Assembly: GCA_023458915.1 (NCBI GenBank)
Contig: JAEWWM010000052.1
Span: 1-44,850, forward strand
Reading direction: 5' to 3'
Source: Bacillota bacterium
Lineage (GTDB): Bacteria; Bacillota; Clostridia; Oscillospirales; Acutalibacteraceae
Length of the DNA: 44,850 nucleotides
The position numbers were made by a program, and so were the translations under genes. The notes under the pieces are model-generated. The model did no database searches and had not been told where the DNA came from. It saw nothing but the letters and a program-made list of their open reading frames with translations. The number at the start of each line of letters is the position of its first letter. Positions within the stretch are counted from its first letter, which is position 1. Of the stretch, positions 16,686-25,703 are shown in pieces.

Positions 16686-16730
16686 GGATGGAGTTGAATA
16701 AAAATCGATAATATTTTAATAAATGAAGAA

Positions 16731-19115
16731 ATGGTTCCTGTTTTGACTCTTCGCGGATTTGTTATGTTTCCGAACATAATGCTTCATTTTGATATAGGTC
16801 GAAAAAAATCAATATTAGCCGTGGAAGAAGCAATGAATTCTAATCAGTTGATATTTTTGACTACCCAGAAAGATGTAAGAGACGACGATCCAAAAAAATC
16901 GCAGATATATAAATTCGGTGTTTTAGCAACCGTTAAACAAATACTCAAGCAAACGGGCGATACCATGCGTGTGCTCGTTGAAGGCAAATGCAGAGCTGAA
17001 GCGACCGAATATATTGAAAATGGCAAATGCTTAAAAGCTAAAATTATAAAAAAAGAAAGTATAGAACATGAAAAAACCACGTCTGTGCAGGCTCTTATCA
17101 GAAAATCGCAGGAGCTTTTTGCTGAATATTTAAGCGTTTCCCCAAAAATTCCCGGTGACATGATTTTGAGTCTCACTTCCCAAAAAGCTGAAGCCGGGAA
17201 AACAGCAGATTACATTGCTTCAAACGTTCTTTTGAGTTTTGAGGAAAAGCAAACTTTGCTCGAAGAGCTCGATGCCGTCAAAAGGCTTAAGAAACTAATT
17301 TTGTTTTTATCACGCGAAAACGAGATTTTAAAATATGAAGATGAACTTGGGCTTAAACTCAAAGAATCTATTGACGAGAGCCAAAAAGAATATTTTTTAA
17401 GAGAGCAAATCAGGGTTTTATCCCAAGAGCTTGGTGAGGAATCTGACCCCGTAACTGAATCAGGTGAATACTGCAAAAAGCTTGAAAAGCTAAAGCTCCC
17501 AAAGGATATTTATGAAAAACTCATAAAAGAATGCGATAATTTTGCTAAGACCCCGGCGGGTTCAAGTGAAGCAAATTTGATAAGAGGTTATCTTGACACC
17601 TGTATTTCATTACCGTGGAACACGTCGTCAAAAGATATTATTGATATAGATAAAGCCGAAAAAATTCTTGATAAAGATCATTTCGGTCTTAGCGAAGTCA
17701 AAGAGCGAATAATTGAATTTTTGGCGGTTAAAAAATTGGCGCCAGATATAAAAGGTCAAATAATTTGCCTTGTTGGTCCTCCAGGAGTGGGAAAAACGTC
17801 AATAGCAAAATCGCTTGCAAAAGCTATTGGGAAAAAATATGTAAGAATTTCTCTAGGCGGGATAAATGACGAATCCGAAATAAGAGGGCATAGGAAAACG
17901 TACGTTGGTGCTATGCCTGGACGAATTATTTCCGCAATAAAGCAAGCAGGTACGAATAACCCACTTATTCTTTTTGATGAAATCGATAAACTTTCGAAGG
18001 ATTATCATGGGGACCCGGCTTCGGCGCTTTTGGAAGCTTTAGACCCTGAGCAAAATAGCGAATTTTATGACAGATTCCTTGAAGTCCCCTTTGATTTAGG
18101 CAATGTTTTGTTTGTGGCAACTGCCAATGATAAAAACGCCATTCCACAACCGCTTTATGACCGTATGGAAATCATAGAGCTTTACAGTTACAATCATGAG
18201 GAAAAATTTAATATAGCGAAAGATCATCTCGTACCAAAACAGATTAAAAGACACGGGCTTACAAAAAAGAATTTTAAAATCAAAGATGAAGCTCTTAAAA
18301 TTTTGATAGAAAATTACACTAGAGAAGCAGGTGTGCGCGAGCTTGAAAGAAAGATCGCCGCGCTCATGCGTAAAACCGCGAAAAGTGTTGCAGAAAATAA
18401 AGAAAAGTTAGTTGAAATTGATGCTAAAAAATTAAAATATATGCTTGGATCACCAAAATATAAAAAAGAAAAAATTAATAATTCCGGTGAGGTCGGTGTG
18501 GTTAAGGGGCTTGCGTGGACGTCCGTCGGCGGCGAAACAATGCCAATCGAAGTCGCCTTAATGAAAGGTAAGGGCAAGGTTCAGGTAACGGGTTCGCTCG
18601 GTGACGTTATGAAAGAATCAGCGCAGATAGCTGTTAGTTATATAAGAAGTAATTCAAGCAAATTGGGTATTAAAGAGGATTTTTACAAGAATTTTGATAT
18701 ACACATTCACGCTCCCGAAGGCGCGGTTCCGAAAGACGGCCCTTCAGCAGGGATTACAATGACCACTGCACTTGTTTCTGCTCTTAGCAACATTCCTGTT
18801 AAGCCTGATGTTGCAATGACAGGAGAAATTACTCTTAAAGGCAAAGTTCTCCCCATTGGTGGTCTTAAAGAAAAAACTATGGCGGCGTATAAAGATGGGG
18901 TTAAAACCGTGATAATTCCTTCGGCTAATGAAAGCGACCTTGAAAAAATTGATACAGTTGTAAGAGATAGTGTTAATTTTGTAATGGCGGATGATTTAGA
19001 TGCTGTTTTTAAGTGCGCTTTGTCTGGGGAAAAGTCTGCGCTACCTAAAACAAAGAGTACTAGCATTTTGAATAAAAAGTCACTTTCGAAAAAATCACAG
19101 AATATTATTCACTGA
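16731..19115 (+). CDS. lon: ATP-dependent protease Lon
   Basis: AAA+ serine protease for misfolded and regulatory proteins. The N-terminal LAN domain starts VPVLTLRGFVMFPN. Walker A is VGPPGVGKTSIAKSLAKAIG and Walker B PLILFDEIDKLS. The proteolytic domain has the catalytic Ser in PKDGPSAGITMTTALVSAL and the Lys in LKGKVLPIGGLKEK. 794 residues from the ATG at 16731, but that ATG has no SD. An excellent SD (AAGGATGGAG, 16684-16693) lies about 40 nt upstream. The frame is open back to an ATA at 16698 (adding KIDNILINEE), so true initiation may be non-canonical. Confidence 0.95.
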   Translation: MVPVLTLRGFVMFPNIMLHFDIGRKKSILAVEEAMNSNQLIFLTTQKDVRDDDPKKSQIYKFGVLATVKQILKQTGDTMRVLVEGKCRAEATEYIENGKCLKAKIIKKESIEHEKTTSVQALIRKSQELFAEYLSVSPKIPGDMILSLTSQKAEAGKTADYIASNVLLSFEEKQTLLEELDAVKRLKKLILFLSRENEILKYEDELGLKLKESIDESQKEYFLREQIRVLSQELGEESDPVTESGEYCKKLEKLKLPKDIYEKLIKECDNFAKTPAGSSEANLIRGYLDTCISLPWNTSSKDIIDIDKAEKILDKDHFGLSEVKERIIEFLAVKKLAPDIKGQIICLVGPPGVGKTSIAKSLAKAIGKKYVRISLGGINDESEIRGHRKTYVGAMPGRIISAIKQAGTNNPLILFDEIDKLSKDYHGDPASALLEALDPEQNSEFYDRFLEVPFDLGNVLFVATANDKNAIPQPLYDRMEIIELYSYNHEEKFNIAKDHLVPKQIKRHGLTKKNFKIKDEALKILIENYTREAGVRELERKIAALMRKTAKSVAENKEKLVEIDAKKLKYMLGSPKYKKEKINNSGEVGVVKGLAWTSVGGETMPIEVALMKGKGKVQVTGSLGDVMKESAQIAVSYIRSNSSKLGIKEDFYKNFDIHIHAPEGAVPKDGPSAGITMTTALVSALSNIPVKPDVAMTGEITLKGKVLPIGGLKEKTMAAYKDGVKTVIIPSANESDLEKIDTVVRDSVNFVMADDLDAVFKCALSGEKSALPKTKSTSILNKKSLSKKSQNIIH

Positions 19116-19128
19116 AAAATGGTGGGTC

Positions 19129-19710
19129 ATGGTAAATTTTAACGATGCGTATTTCGAAAAATCTGTTGGAAATTTAAATCAGCTTTCAAATGACAATCTT
19201 CCTGAAATTGTATTCTCAGGTAGGTCTAATGTTGGAAAATCTTCGCTTATAAACAAAATTTTGAATAGAAAATCTTTGGCAAGAATAAGCAAAAAACCGG
19301 GTAAGACCATAAACATTAATTTTTACAGTTTAAAAAATTTAAGATTTGTAGATTTACCCGGATATGGCTATGCGCAGGTTTCATTTGCTGAAAAAAAGCG
19401 ATGGTCGGAACTTGTTGAAGGGTATTTTAAACTGAAACGAAATATAGCTTTGATTATCCAAATTATTGATATGCGGCATCCGCCGTCGGATTTCGATACG
19501 CAGATGATGGAATTTTTATATGGCAATAATTTTCCGTTCATAATAGTATTATCTAAAAGCGATAAATTGAATAAATCCGAGAGGTTAATGCGAGAAAAAA
19601 GTATGGAAACAGAGCTTGAAAAATATAAAAATATTCCTAAGATAATTTTTTCTTCAGTCAGCGGAGAGGGAGTAGGCGAGCTTAAAAATATTATTTCAAA
19701 TTATATATGA
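19129..19710 (+). CDS. ysxC: Ribosome biogenesis GTPase YsxC/EngB
   Basis: TrmE-Era-EngA-YihA family GTPase needed for 50S assembly, cytoplasmic. G1 is SGRSNVGKSSLINKIL, G2 the Thr in KPGKTININFY, G3 VDLPGYGYA and G4 LSKSDKL; the C-terminus has FSSVSGEGV (G5). 193 residues, normal. The lon-ysxC adjacency is conserved in Firmicutes. GGTGGG precedes the start codon region. Confidence 0.96.
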   Translation: MVNFNDAYFEKSVGNLNQLSNDNLPEIVFSGRSNVGKSSLINKILNRKSLARISKKPGKTININFYSLKNLRFVDLPGYGYAQVSFAEKKRWSELVEGYFKLKRNIALIIQIIDMRHPPSDFDTQMMEFLYGNNFPFIIVLSKSDKLNKSERLMREKSMETELEKYKNIPKIIFSSVSGEGVGELKNIISNYI

Positions 19711-19735
19711 GTTTAGGGAAAAAAGGAGAAACATC

Positions 19736-22336
19736 ATGGCTGAAAATTTAAGTAAAACATATAATCCGCATGAAGTTGAAGATAGGCTTTATAAGCGCTG
19801 GGAAGCTAGCGGCTACTTTAAAGTAGAAATAGATAAAAGCAAAAAACCATTTACTATAGTTATGCCTCCGCCGAACGTTACCGGCAAGCTACATATGGGT
19901 CACGCACTCGATCAAACAATTCAGGATGTATTAATAAGATACAAAAGAATGCAGGGTTACTGTGCGCTTTGGGTACCGGGAACAGATCATGCTTCCATCG
20001 CTACGGAAGCAAAAATAGTTGAACAGATGCGCTCAGAGAGTGTTTCTAAGGAAGATATCGGTCGTGAAGGCTTTTTAAAACGCGCCTGGGCATGGAAAGA
20101 AAAATACGGCGGAAATATCGTAAACCAAATCAGAAAATTAGGTTCTTCTTGCGATTGGTCCAAGGAACATTTTACAATGGATGAACAGTGCTCAAGAGCT
20201 GTGAGGGAATTTTTTGTAAGGCTCTATGAAAAAGGGCTTATCTACAGAGGTGAAAGATTAATAAATTGGTGCCCAAAATGTAAAACCTCAATTTCGGATT
20301 CAGAAGTAACTTTTGAAGAGAGAGACGCTCATTTTTGGCATATAAAATATCCTATAGTTGGAACAAATGATTTCATCACAGTGGCCACAACGCGTCCTGA
20401 AACCATGTTTGGCGACACAGCCATAGCGGTAAACCCAAATGATGAGCGCTACAAAAATTTAATTGGGGGAAAAGCTATTATTCCTATTGTTAACCGTGAA
20501 GTGCCTATAATATCAGATGATTATATTGATATTGAGCTTGGTACCGGAGTACTTAAAGTAACCCCTGCGCATCATTTGAACGATTTTGAGATAGGTACCA
20601 GGCATAATCTTCCTGTTATAAATGTTATGGACGAAAATGCCGTAATGAACGAAAATGCTGGTGAATACAACGGTCTTGACAGATATGAAGCGAGAAAGCG
20701 CCTAGTTCAAAACTTAAAAGATGCGGGTTACATCGAAGAAATAAAAAATATTAAGCATAATATTGGCACATGCTACAGATGCGGGGTTGTGGTGGAACCC
20801 AGAATTTCAACTCAATGGTTCGTTAAAATGAAACCGCTTGCAAAGCCTGCGATAGATTGCGTTAAACGCGGAATAACGCAGTTTGTTCCCGAAAGATTTA
20901 GTAAAATTTATTATCATTGGATGGAAAACATAAAAGATTGGTGTATATCTCGTCAGTTGTGGTGGGGGCATAGGATCCCCGTTTGGTATTGTGAAGATTG
21001 CGGAGAAATGATTGTTTTACGCGAAGATGTTACTAAATGTCCAAAATGTACTTCTTCAAAACTCAGGCAAGATGAAGATACTCTTGATACATGGTTTTCT
21101 GCAGGTTTATGGCCGTTTTCAGTGTTTGGATGGCCGGATAAAACACCGGAACTTGATTACTTTTATCCGACAAATGTATTAGTAACAGGATATGATATAA
21201 TCTTTTTCTGGGTTGCCAAAATGATTTTTTCTTCGCTTGAAATGATAGGGAAAGAGCCTTTCGAAAATGTTTTAATACATGGTCTTGTTCGCGATTCACA
21301 AGGAAGGAAGATGTCAAAATCTTTAGGAAATGGAATTGATCCGCTGCAGGTTATTGAAGAATATGGCGCTGATTCTTTAAGATTTTCACTTATGCTGGGT
21401 AATAGCCATGGAAATGATCTTAGATTTTTCACCGAAAAAGTGGAATCTAGCCGAAATTTTGCAAATAAAATATGGAATGCTGCGAGATTTGTCCATATGA
21501 ATGTTGATGATGAAAACATTGAGGCTTTAATTCCAAACGAACTTGAGATTACAGATAAGTGGATTATAAGTAGGTTCAATAAAGCAACTAAAGAAGTGTC
21601 GGAGAGCATAGATAGATTCGAACTCGGAATCGCTGCTCAAAAGCTTTATGATTTTATTTGGGATGAGTTTTGCGATTGGTACATAGAATTTTCTAAAGTT
21701 TCTGGCAAAAAAGAAGTGCTTTTGTGGATAATAAAAAATATTTTAAAGCTGCTTCATCCTTTTATGCCATTTGTAACTGAAGAAATTTGGTGTTCTTTTC
21801 CCCATAAAGAAAATTCCATTATGATTTCTGATTATCCTGTATGTGATGAATCTCAAATTGACGAAAAAGCTGAAAAAGAAATAGAAATTTTAATGTCAGT
21901 TGTAAAATCGGTTCGTAATCTCAGAAGCGAAATGAACGTTTCGCACGGCAAAAAAATTATGGTTTATATTGAAACTTCAGATCAGGGTTACTCGAAAATT
22001 TTAAAAGAATATAAAAATATTATTTGTAAATTAGCGTCTACTAAAAATGTGGAAGTTTCCGAAAGTTTTAATTTATCTAAAGCTATAACCGCTGTTAATG
22101 ATTATGTTAAAATTTACATTCCTATGGATGAACTCATAGATAGGGAAGTGGAGGTAGTTCGACTAAAAAAAGAGCTTGAGACTGCAAAAAAACAGCTTGA
22201 GCAAGCAGAGAGTAGGCTTAAAAATAAAGATTTTATTTCCAAGGCGCCAAAAAAAATAATTGAGGGCGCGGAATATATGTCGGAGAAACTGAAAAATAAG
22301 ATTGAAAAATTAAATAAAAGTCTTTCGGAATTTTAA
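19736..22336 (+). CDS. valS: Valine--tRNA ligase
   Basis: Class I aminoacyl-tRNA synthetase charging tRNA-Val. The HIGH motif is NVTGKLHMGHALD (about residues 44-56) and KMSKS is GRKMSKSLGNGIDP (about 523-536). The CP1 editing domain is present (TTRPETMFGDTA, GTGVLKVTPAH). Cys-rich zinc elements CPKC and CEDCGE/CPKC are seen. The C-terminal Lys/Glu coiled-coil arm (about 800-866) binds tRNA. 866 residues, close to the usual 880. SD AAAAGGAG. A clear terminator follows. Confidence 0.98.
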   Translation: MAENLSKTYNPHEVEDRLYKRWEASGYFKVEIDKSKKPFTIVMPPPNVTGKLHMGHALDQTIQDVLIRYKRMQGYCALWVPGTDHASIATEAKIVEQMRSESVSKEDIGREGFLKRAWAWKEKYGGNIVNQIRKLGSSCDWSKEHFTMDEQCSRAVREFFVRLYEKGLIYRGERLINWCPKCKTSISDSEVTFEERDAHFWHIKYPIVGTNDFITVATTRPETMFGDTAIAVNPNDERYKNLIGGKAIIPIVNREVPIISDDYIDIELGTGVLKVTPAHHLNDFEIGTRHNLPVINVMDENAVMNENAGEYNGLDRYEARKRLVQNLKDAGYIEEIKNIKHNIGTCYRCGVVVEPRISTQWFVKMKPLAKPAIDCVKRGITQFVPERFSKIYYHWMENIKDWCISRQLWWGHRIPVWYCEDCGEMIVLREDVTKCPKCTSSKLRQDEDTLDTWFSAGLWPFSVFGWPDKTPELDYFYPTNVLVTGYDIIFFWVAKMIFSSLEMIGKEPFENVLIHGLVRDSQGRKMSKSLGNGIDPLQVIEEYGADSLRFSLMLGNSHGNDLRFFTEKVESSRNFANKIWNAARFVHMNVDDENIEALIPNELEITDKWIISRFNKATKEVSESIDRFELGIAAQKLYDFIWDEFCDWYIEFSKVSGKKEVLLWIIKNILKLLHPFMPFVTEEIWCSFPHKENSIMISDYPVCDESQIDEKAEKEIEILMSVVKSVRNLRSEMNVSHGKKIMVYIETSDQGYSKILKEYKNIICKLASTKNVEVSESFNLSKAITAVNDYVKIYIPMDELIDREVEVVRLKKELETAKKQLEQAESRLKNKDFISKAPKKIIEGAEYMSEKLKNKIEKLNKSLSEF

Positions 22337-22379
22337 AAGTTTGCTAATTTCATTGACCTTATTCTACAAAATAATTATA

Positions 22380-22419
22380 AAAAATCCCTTATTATTTTAT
22401 TATACGAAAAGGGATTTTT
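22380..22419 (+). terminator. Rho-independent terminator of valS
   Basis: AAAAATCCCTT (22380-22390) pairs perfectly with AAGGGATTTTT (22409-22419), followed by ATTTATTTTC. It separates the lon-ysxC-valS unit from the spoIIA operon. Confidence 0.8.
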
Positions 22420-22484
22420 ATTTATTTTCATAAAATCGGACAAGCTTAATTTGTAGTAGATTAAATAAAGGAGGGTACATAAAA

Positions 22485-22826
22485 ATGGGAGTTCACATTT
22501 CACCTGATCAAGGTACGGTTACAGCTCTGATTGAAGGTGATATTGATCATCACAGTGCGAAAGAAATAAGAGAAAGTATAGATGAATATGCCGAAAAGTA
22601 TAATCCTAAACTTTTAGTGCTTGATTTTAGTGGTGTACAGTTTATGGACAGTTCCGGAATAGGGCTTATTATGGGACGATTTAAATTGATGAGCGCTCTT
22701 AAAGGAAGTTTAAAAGTTATAAATATTCCAAAAAATTTGGAAAGAATGGTTAAAATTTCGGGTCTTGGTGCACTTGGGATTTTTGAAAAGGAGGAGAAAA
22801 CTAATAATGCAAGACGTTATAAATGA
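22485..22826 (+). CDS. spoIIAA: Anti-sigma F factor antagonist
   Basis: STAS-domain protein that frees sigma-F by binding SpoIIAB. The regulatory phospho-Ser is the second Ser of FMDSSGIGLIMGR (about residue 57), in the usual place. 113 residues, normal. SD AAAGGAGGG. First gene of spoIIAA-spoIIAB-sigF, normally a sigma-H operon; I could not pick out a convincing sigma-H promoter. Its end overlaps spoIIAB by 20 nt. Confidence 0.96.
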   Translation: MGVHISPDQGTVTALIEGDIDHHSAKEIRESIDEYAEKYNPKLLVLDFSGVQFMDSSGIGLIMGRFKLMSALKGSLKVINIPKNLERMVKISGLGALGIFEKEEKTNNARRYK

Positions 22827-23256
22827 AATGAACATAAATTTTTTCAGCAGGTCCTATAACGAGGGGTTCGCAAGAACTGTAGTCGCGGCATTTGTTTCGC
22901 AGCTTGACCCTACAATTGATGAACTTGCAGACATAAAAACAGCTGTTTCCGAGGCGGTTACAAATTGCATTGTGCATGGCTACAAAACGGGGATAGGTAA
23001 GATTTACATATCATCAAAAATTTATGATAACGGTAAGATTCTTATTAAAATAAAAGACCGCGGCTGTGGCATAGATAATGTTGCGCAGGCTATGGAGCCA
23101 CTTTTCACAACAGGAGGAAGCGAACGTTCAGGTCTTGGGTTTGCGGTTATGCAAAGTTTTATGGATAAAATAAAAGTAACTTCGAAAGTAGGAAAAGGCA
23201 CAACTGTTACTCTTCAAAAATTCATAATTCGTCGACCGGTAAAAAATGAGCGATAA
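22807..23256 (+). CDS. spoIIAB: Anti-sigma F factor (serine kinase)
   Basis: GHKL-type kinase that holds sigma-F inactive and phosphorylates SpoIIAA. The ATP lid and N-boxes are visible: IKTAVSEAVTNCIVHGY (N box), IKDRGCGI (G1) and TTGGSERSGLGFAVM (G2). I chose the ATG at 22807 (MQDVINEMNINF), which follows AAAAGGAGGAG. The gene has 149 codons. It overlaps spoIIAA by 20 nt and sigF by 11 nt, the usual tight coupling that keeps stoichiometry. Confidence 0.96.
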   Translation: MQDVINEMNINFFSRSYNEGFARTVVAAFVSQLDPTIDELADIKTAVSEAVTNCIVHGYKTGIGKIYISSKIYDNGKILIKIKDRGCGIDNVAQAMEPLFTTGGSERSGLGFAVMQSFMDKIKVTSKVGKGTTVTLQKFIIRRPVKNER

Positions 23257-23956
23257 TAATTTAAATTTTTTTCCTAAAAAATTCGGTCAAAAAAAGCTTT
23301 CTAAAAATTTTATAAAAATTGAAGATCACTTGGGTTTGGTTCATTCCTGCTGCCAGCGATTCAGAAAGCGTGGGTTGGAGTATGATGATATTTTTCAATC
23401 CGGGTGTATTGGCCTCACAAAAGCTGCCAAAAATTTTGATTTTAAAAAAAGAGTGCAGTTTTCAACGTATGCGGTGCCTGTGATTTTAGGTGAGATTAGA
23501 GCACTTTTTAGAAGCAGTGGGTCGCTTAAAGTGAGCAGGCATCTTAAAGAGCTCTCTACTAAAGTAAATTATGAGAGAGATAGGTTTTTAAAATCCTATG
23601 AGCGTGAGCCGTCAATTAGTGAGCTTTCGGATGCGCTTGGTATAGAGCAGGATCAGATTTTGGAAGCCCTTGATGCTTCAAGAATGCCTGTTTCTTTAGA
23701 TATGCCTGCGTCGGGAAGTGAAAACAAATCAATTTTGGAAATCCCGGTGGAATTTGATGACGAAAAAATATCGATTAAAATATCAATTTCCCAGATTTTA
23801 GATACTTTTGAGATAAGAGATAAAAACCTTATATATTTGCGCTTTTTTAAAGGTATAACACAGTCTGAAACCGCGGAAAATTTAGGGATGACGCAGGTTC
23901 AAGTTTCACGGCGGGAAAAGGTGTTACTTCAAACTCTTCGAGAAAAACTAGCATGA
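23246..23956 (+). CDS. sigF: RNA polymerase sigma-F factor
   Basis: Forespore-specific sigma factor. Region 2 reads LEYDDIFQSGCIGLTKAAKNFD and FSTYAVPVILGEIRALFR; region 3 is EREPSISELSDALGI; the region 4 helix-turn-helix is GITQSETAENLGMTQVQVSRRE. 236 residues. By sequence alone SigF and SigG are close; the spoIIA context settles it. The spoVA genes that often follow are absent; a convergent whiA follows instead. Confidence 0.95.
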   Translation: MSDNNLNFFPKKFGQKKLSKNFIKIEDHLGLVHSCCQRFRKRGLEYDDIFQSGCIGLTKAAKNFDFKKRVQFSTYAVPVILGEIRALFRSSGSLKVSRHLKELSTKVNYERDRFLKSYEREPSISELSDALGIEQDQILEALDASRMPVSLDMPASGSENKSILEIPVEFDDEKISIKISISQILDTFEIRDKNLIYLRFFKGITQSETAENLGMTQVQVSRREKVLLQTLREKLA

Positions 23957-24097
23957 TTAGACTTTCCCTTAAACTGGCCGGAACGCAATTTAAAAAATAT
24001 TTTTCGATCAAAAGCTCGTCAAAGTGTACGCATATGCCTTTCTCGCTTTTCGCGAAATCGTGTATAGATTGTGAAAAAGTCTATTTTTATTTTAAAT

Positions 24098-24724
24098 TTA
24101 GAATTCATCGGAAATTTTTATTAATTTTTTCAGCCTATGATTTACGCCGGATTTGCTGATTTTATTTTTATAAAGTTTTGAAAGTTCAATGAGAGAAATA
24201 TAAGGATGGCTTAGCCTAAGCAAGGCGGTTTCTTGCAGGTATTCCGGGAGTGATTCCAATCCGCCACTTGAGTTTTTTATTTTTTTTATGGCATTTATTT
24301 GTTTTGCTGCTGAATTTGTAACTTTTGAAAGGTTCGCCGTTTCAAAATTTGTAGTGCGGTTGATGTTGTTTCTGACTTCTTTGACCATTTTAATTTGCAT
24401 TAGTTCCATCGCACTTTTCTTTGCGCCAATTAAAACCAAAAAATCGGTTATTTTTTCGTTCCCTTTTAAATAAACAACGTAGCTGTTCCGCCTTTTAATG
24501 GTTCCAGGGTTAAAATTTATAGTTTTACACATTTCAAAAGCAGAGACTAAATTATCATAAAGTTTTTTGGACGGTAAATTAAATTCTAAATGATATTCAT
24601 TTTCAGGATTTTCTATACTGCCGTGGGCAATAAATGCGTTCTTTAAAAAGTCGGAATAATTTCCATTACTCGAATAATAGAGCAAGGAAGAGAGTTCTTT
24701 TTTGACTTTGTGTGAAAAGGACAT
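24098..24724 (-). CDS. whiA: WhiA-like DNA-binding protein, shortened
   Basis: WhiA family regulator, linked to cell division and chromosome segregation in Bacillus and to sporulation in Streptomyces. The C-terminal half is intact: FLKNAFIAHGSIENPENEYH, YVVYLKGNEKITDFLVLIGA, VRNNINRTTNFETANLSK, and the helix-turn-helix ending SLIELSKLYKNKISKSGVNH. The usual start MSFSxxVKxEL is also kept. Family members have about 310 residues; this one has 208. The missing part corresponds to roughly the first LAGLIDADG-like half, between the N-terminal motif and FLKNAF. Clear SD AGGGGAT before the ATG. The gene starts 10 nt after the murB stop. Confidence 0.88.
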   Translation of the reverse strand: MSFSHKVKKELSSLLYYSSNGNYSDFLKNAFIAHGSIENPENEYHLEFNLPSKKLYDNLVSAFEMCKTINFNPGTIKRRNSYVVYLKGNEKITDFLVLIGAKKSAMELMQIKMVKEVRNNINRTTNFETANLSKVTNSAAKQINAIKKIKNSSGGLESLPEYLQETALLRLSHPYISLIELSKLYKNKISKSGVNHRLKKLIKISDEF

Positions 24725-24734
24725 TTTAAATCCC

Positions 24735-25703
24735 CTAAATTTTTATATTCCCTAAGGTTTTAACTTCGCATTCTAAAATTATCCCTGATTTTTCGTACAC
24801 TTTTTCTTTTATCAAACTTACTAAGTCTAAAACGTCTTTTGCTGTGGCGCCGCCTTTATTTATAATAAAACCTGCATGCTTCATGCTGACCATCGCACCG
24901 CCGGCTGATACACCTTTAAGTTCCGATTGTTCTATAAGAGGTCCGACATAGTATCCGTTTCCGGGGCGTTTAAATATACTTCCTGCGCTTGGATATTCGA
25001 GTGGCTGTTTGGTTTTTCTTTTTAGCATAAGTTCGTGCATTTTTGATTTTATGCTTTCTGAAGATGATGGTTTTAACTCGAATGTTAAAGAAGTTATAAC
25101 ACACGATTTATTTGAATAAAAACTTTTTCTATATGAAAACTCAAGTTCATTTTTATTTAGAGTTTCTTCGGAACCATCTAAATTTATATGAGTGCTTTTT
25201 TTTATTACATCTGATATATCGTGACCGTACGCTCCGGCATTCATAAAAAGTGCCCCGCCGCAAGAGCCGGGGATTCCATAGGCAAATTCTAATCCCGAAA
25301 AACTATTCTGCATTGCAAAAACGCAAGCTTTCGCAAGTAATGCGCCTGCACCGCAGGTTATTTCGTTTCCATTTTTAAGTATTATCGTTTTGAAGTCTCC
25401 GGTTAAACTAAGAACCACACCACGAAACCCTTCGTCTGCAACGAGCAAATTAGACCCATTGCCTAATACGAAAAATGGAATATTTTTTTCGTTTATTAAC
25501 TTTAGCAAAAGCTTTAGGCTTTCTTTTTTATTAACATAGATAAATAAATCTGCGGGACCACCAATTTTAAACGATGTATGGTTTCGCATCATTTCGTCTT
25601 TTAAAACTATGTAACCTGTTTTTTGAGATAAATTGATAAGCTCTGTATAAATGTTTAAAATAATTTTTCTCTCCTTAATTTTTATAACACTTTTTAATTG
25701 CAA
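24735..25703 (-). CDS. murB: UDP-N-acetylmuramate dehydrogenase
   Basis: FAD/NADPH enzyme that reduces UDP-GlcNAc-enolpyruvate in peptidoglycan synthesis. Motifs are HTSFKIGGPADLFIYV, LGNGSNLLVADEGF, GIPGSCGGALFMNAGAYG, YRKSFY, and the catalytic Ser in EYPSAGSIFKRP. Type IIb-like. The given TTG start at 25703 lies inside the PHP gene's end and has no SD. A perfect SD AAGGAGAG (25669-25676) is followed at six nt only by ATT ATT (25664, 25661), and starting there would give the usual N-terminal length. The start is therefore uncertain. Confidence 0.95.
   Translation of the reverse strand: MQLKSVIKIKERKIILNIYTELINLSQKTGYIVLKDEMMRNHTSFKIGGPADLFIYVNKKESLKLLLKLINEKNIPFFVLGNGSNLLVADEGFRGVVLSLTGDFKTIILKNGNEITCGAGALLAKACVFAMQNSFSGLEFAYGIPGSCGGALFMNAGAYGHDISDVIKKSTHINLDGSEETLNKNELEFSYRKSFYSNKSCVITSLTFELKPSSSESIKSKMHELMLKRKTKQPLEYPSAGSIFKRPGNGYYVGPLIEQSELKGVSAGGAMVSMKHAGFIINKGGATAKDVLDLVSLIKEKVYEKSGIILECEVKTLGNIKI

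Noticed and set aside
16688..16711. Seven-codon ORF (MELNKNR) before lon as a regulatory leader peptide
   Set aside because: Its ATG is part of the SD region and no attenuator-like structure surrounds it. It is better read as evidence about the lon start.
22340..22352. Hairpin-element left end (TTGCTAATTT) before the valS terminator
   Set aside because: Only the first ten bases resemble the family; the stem and right flank do not match, so the hairpin is treated as an ordinary terminator.
23953..24159. 68-residue ORF overlapping the sigF stop by ATGA
   Set aside because: It runs antisense into the end of whiA, has no SD and shows no recognisable protein features.
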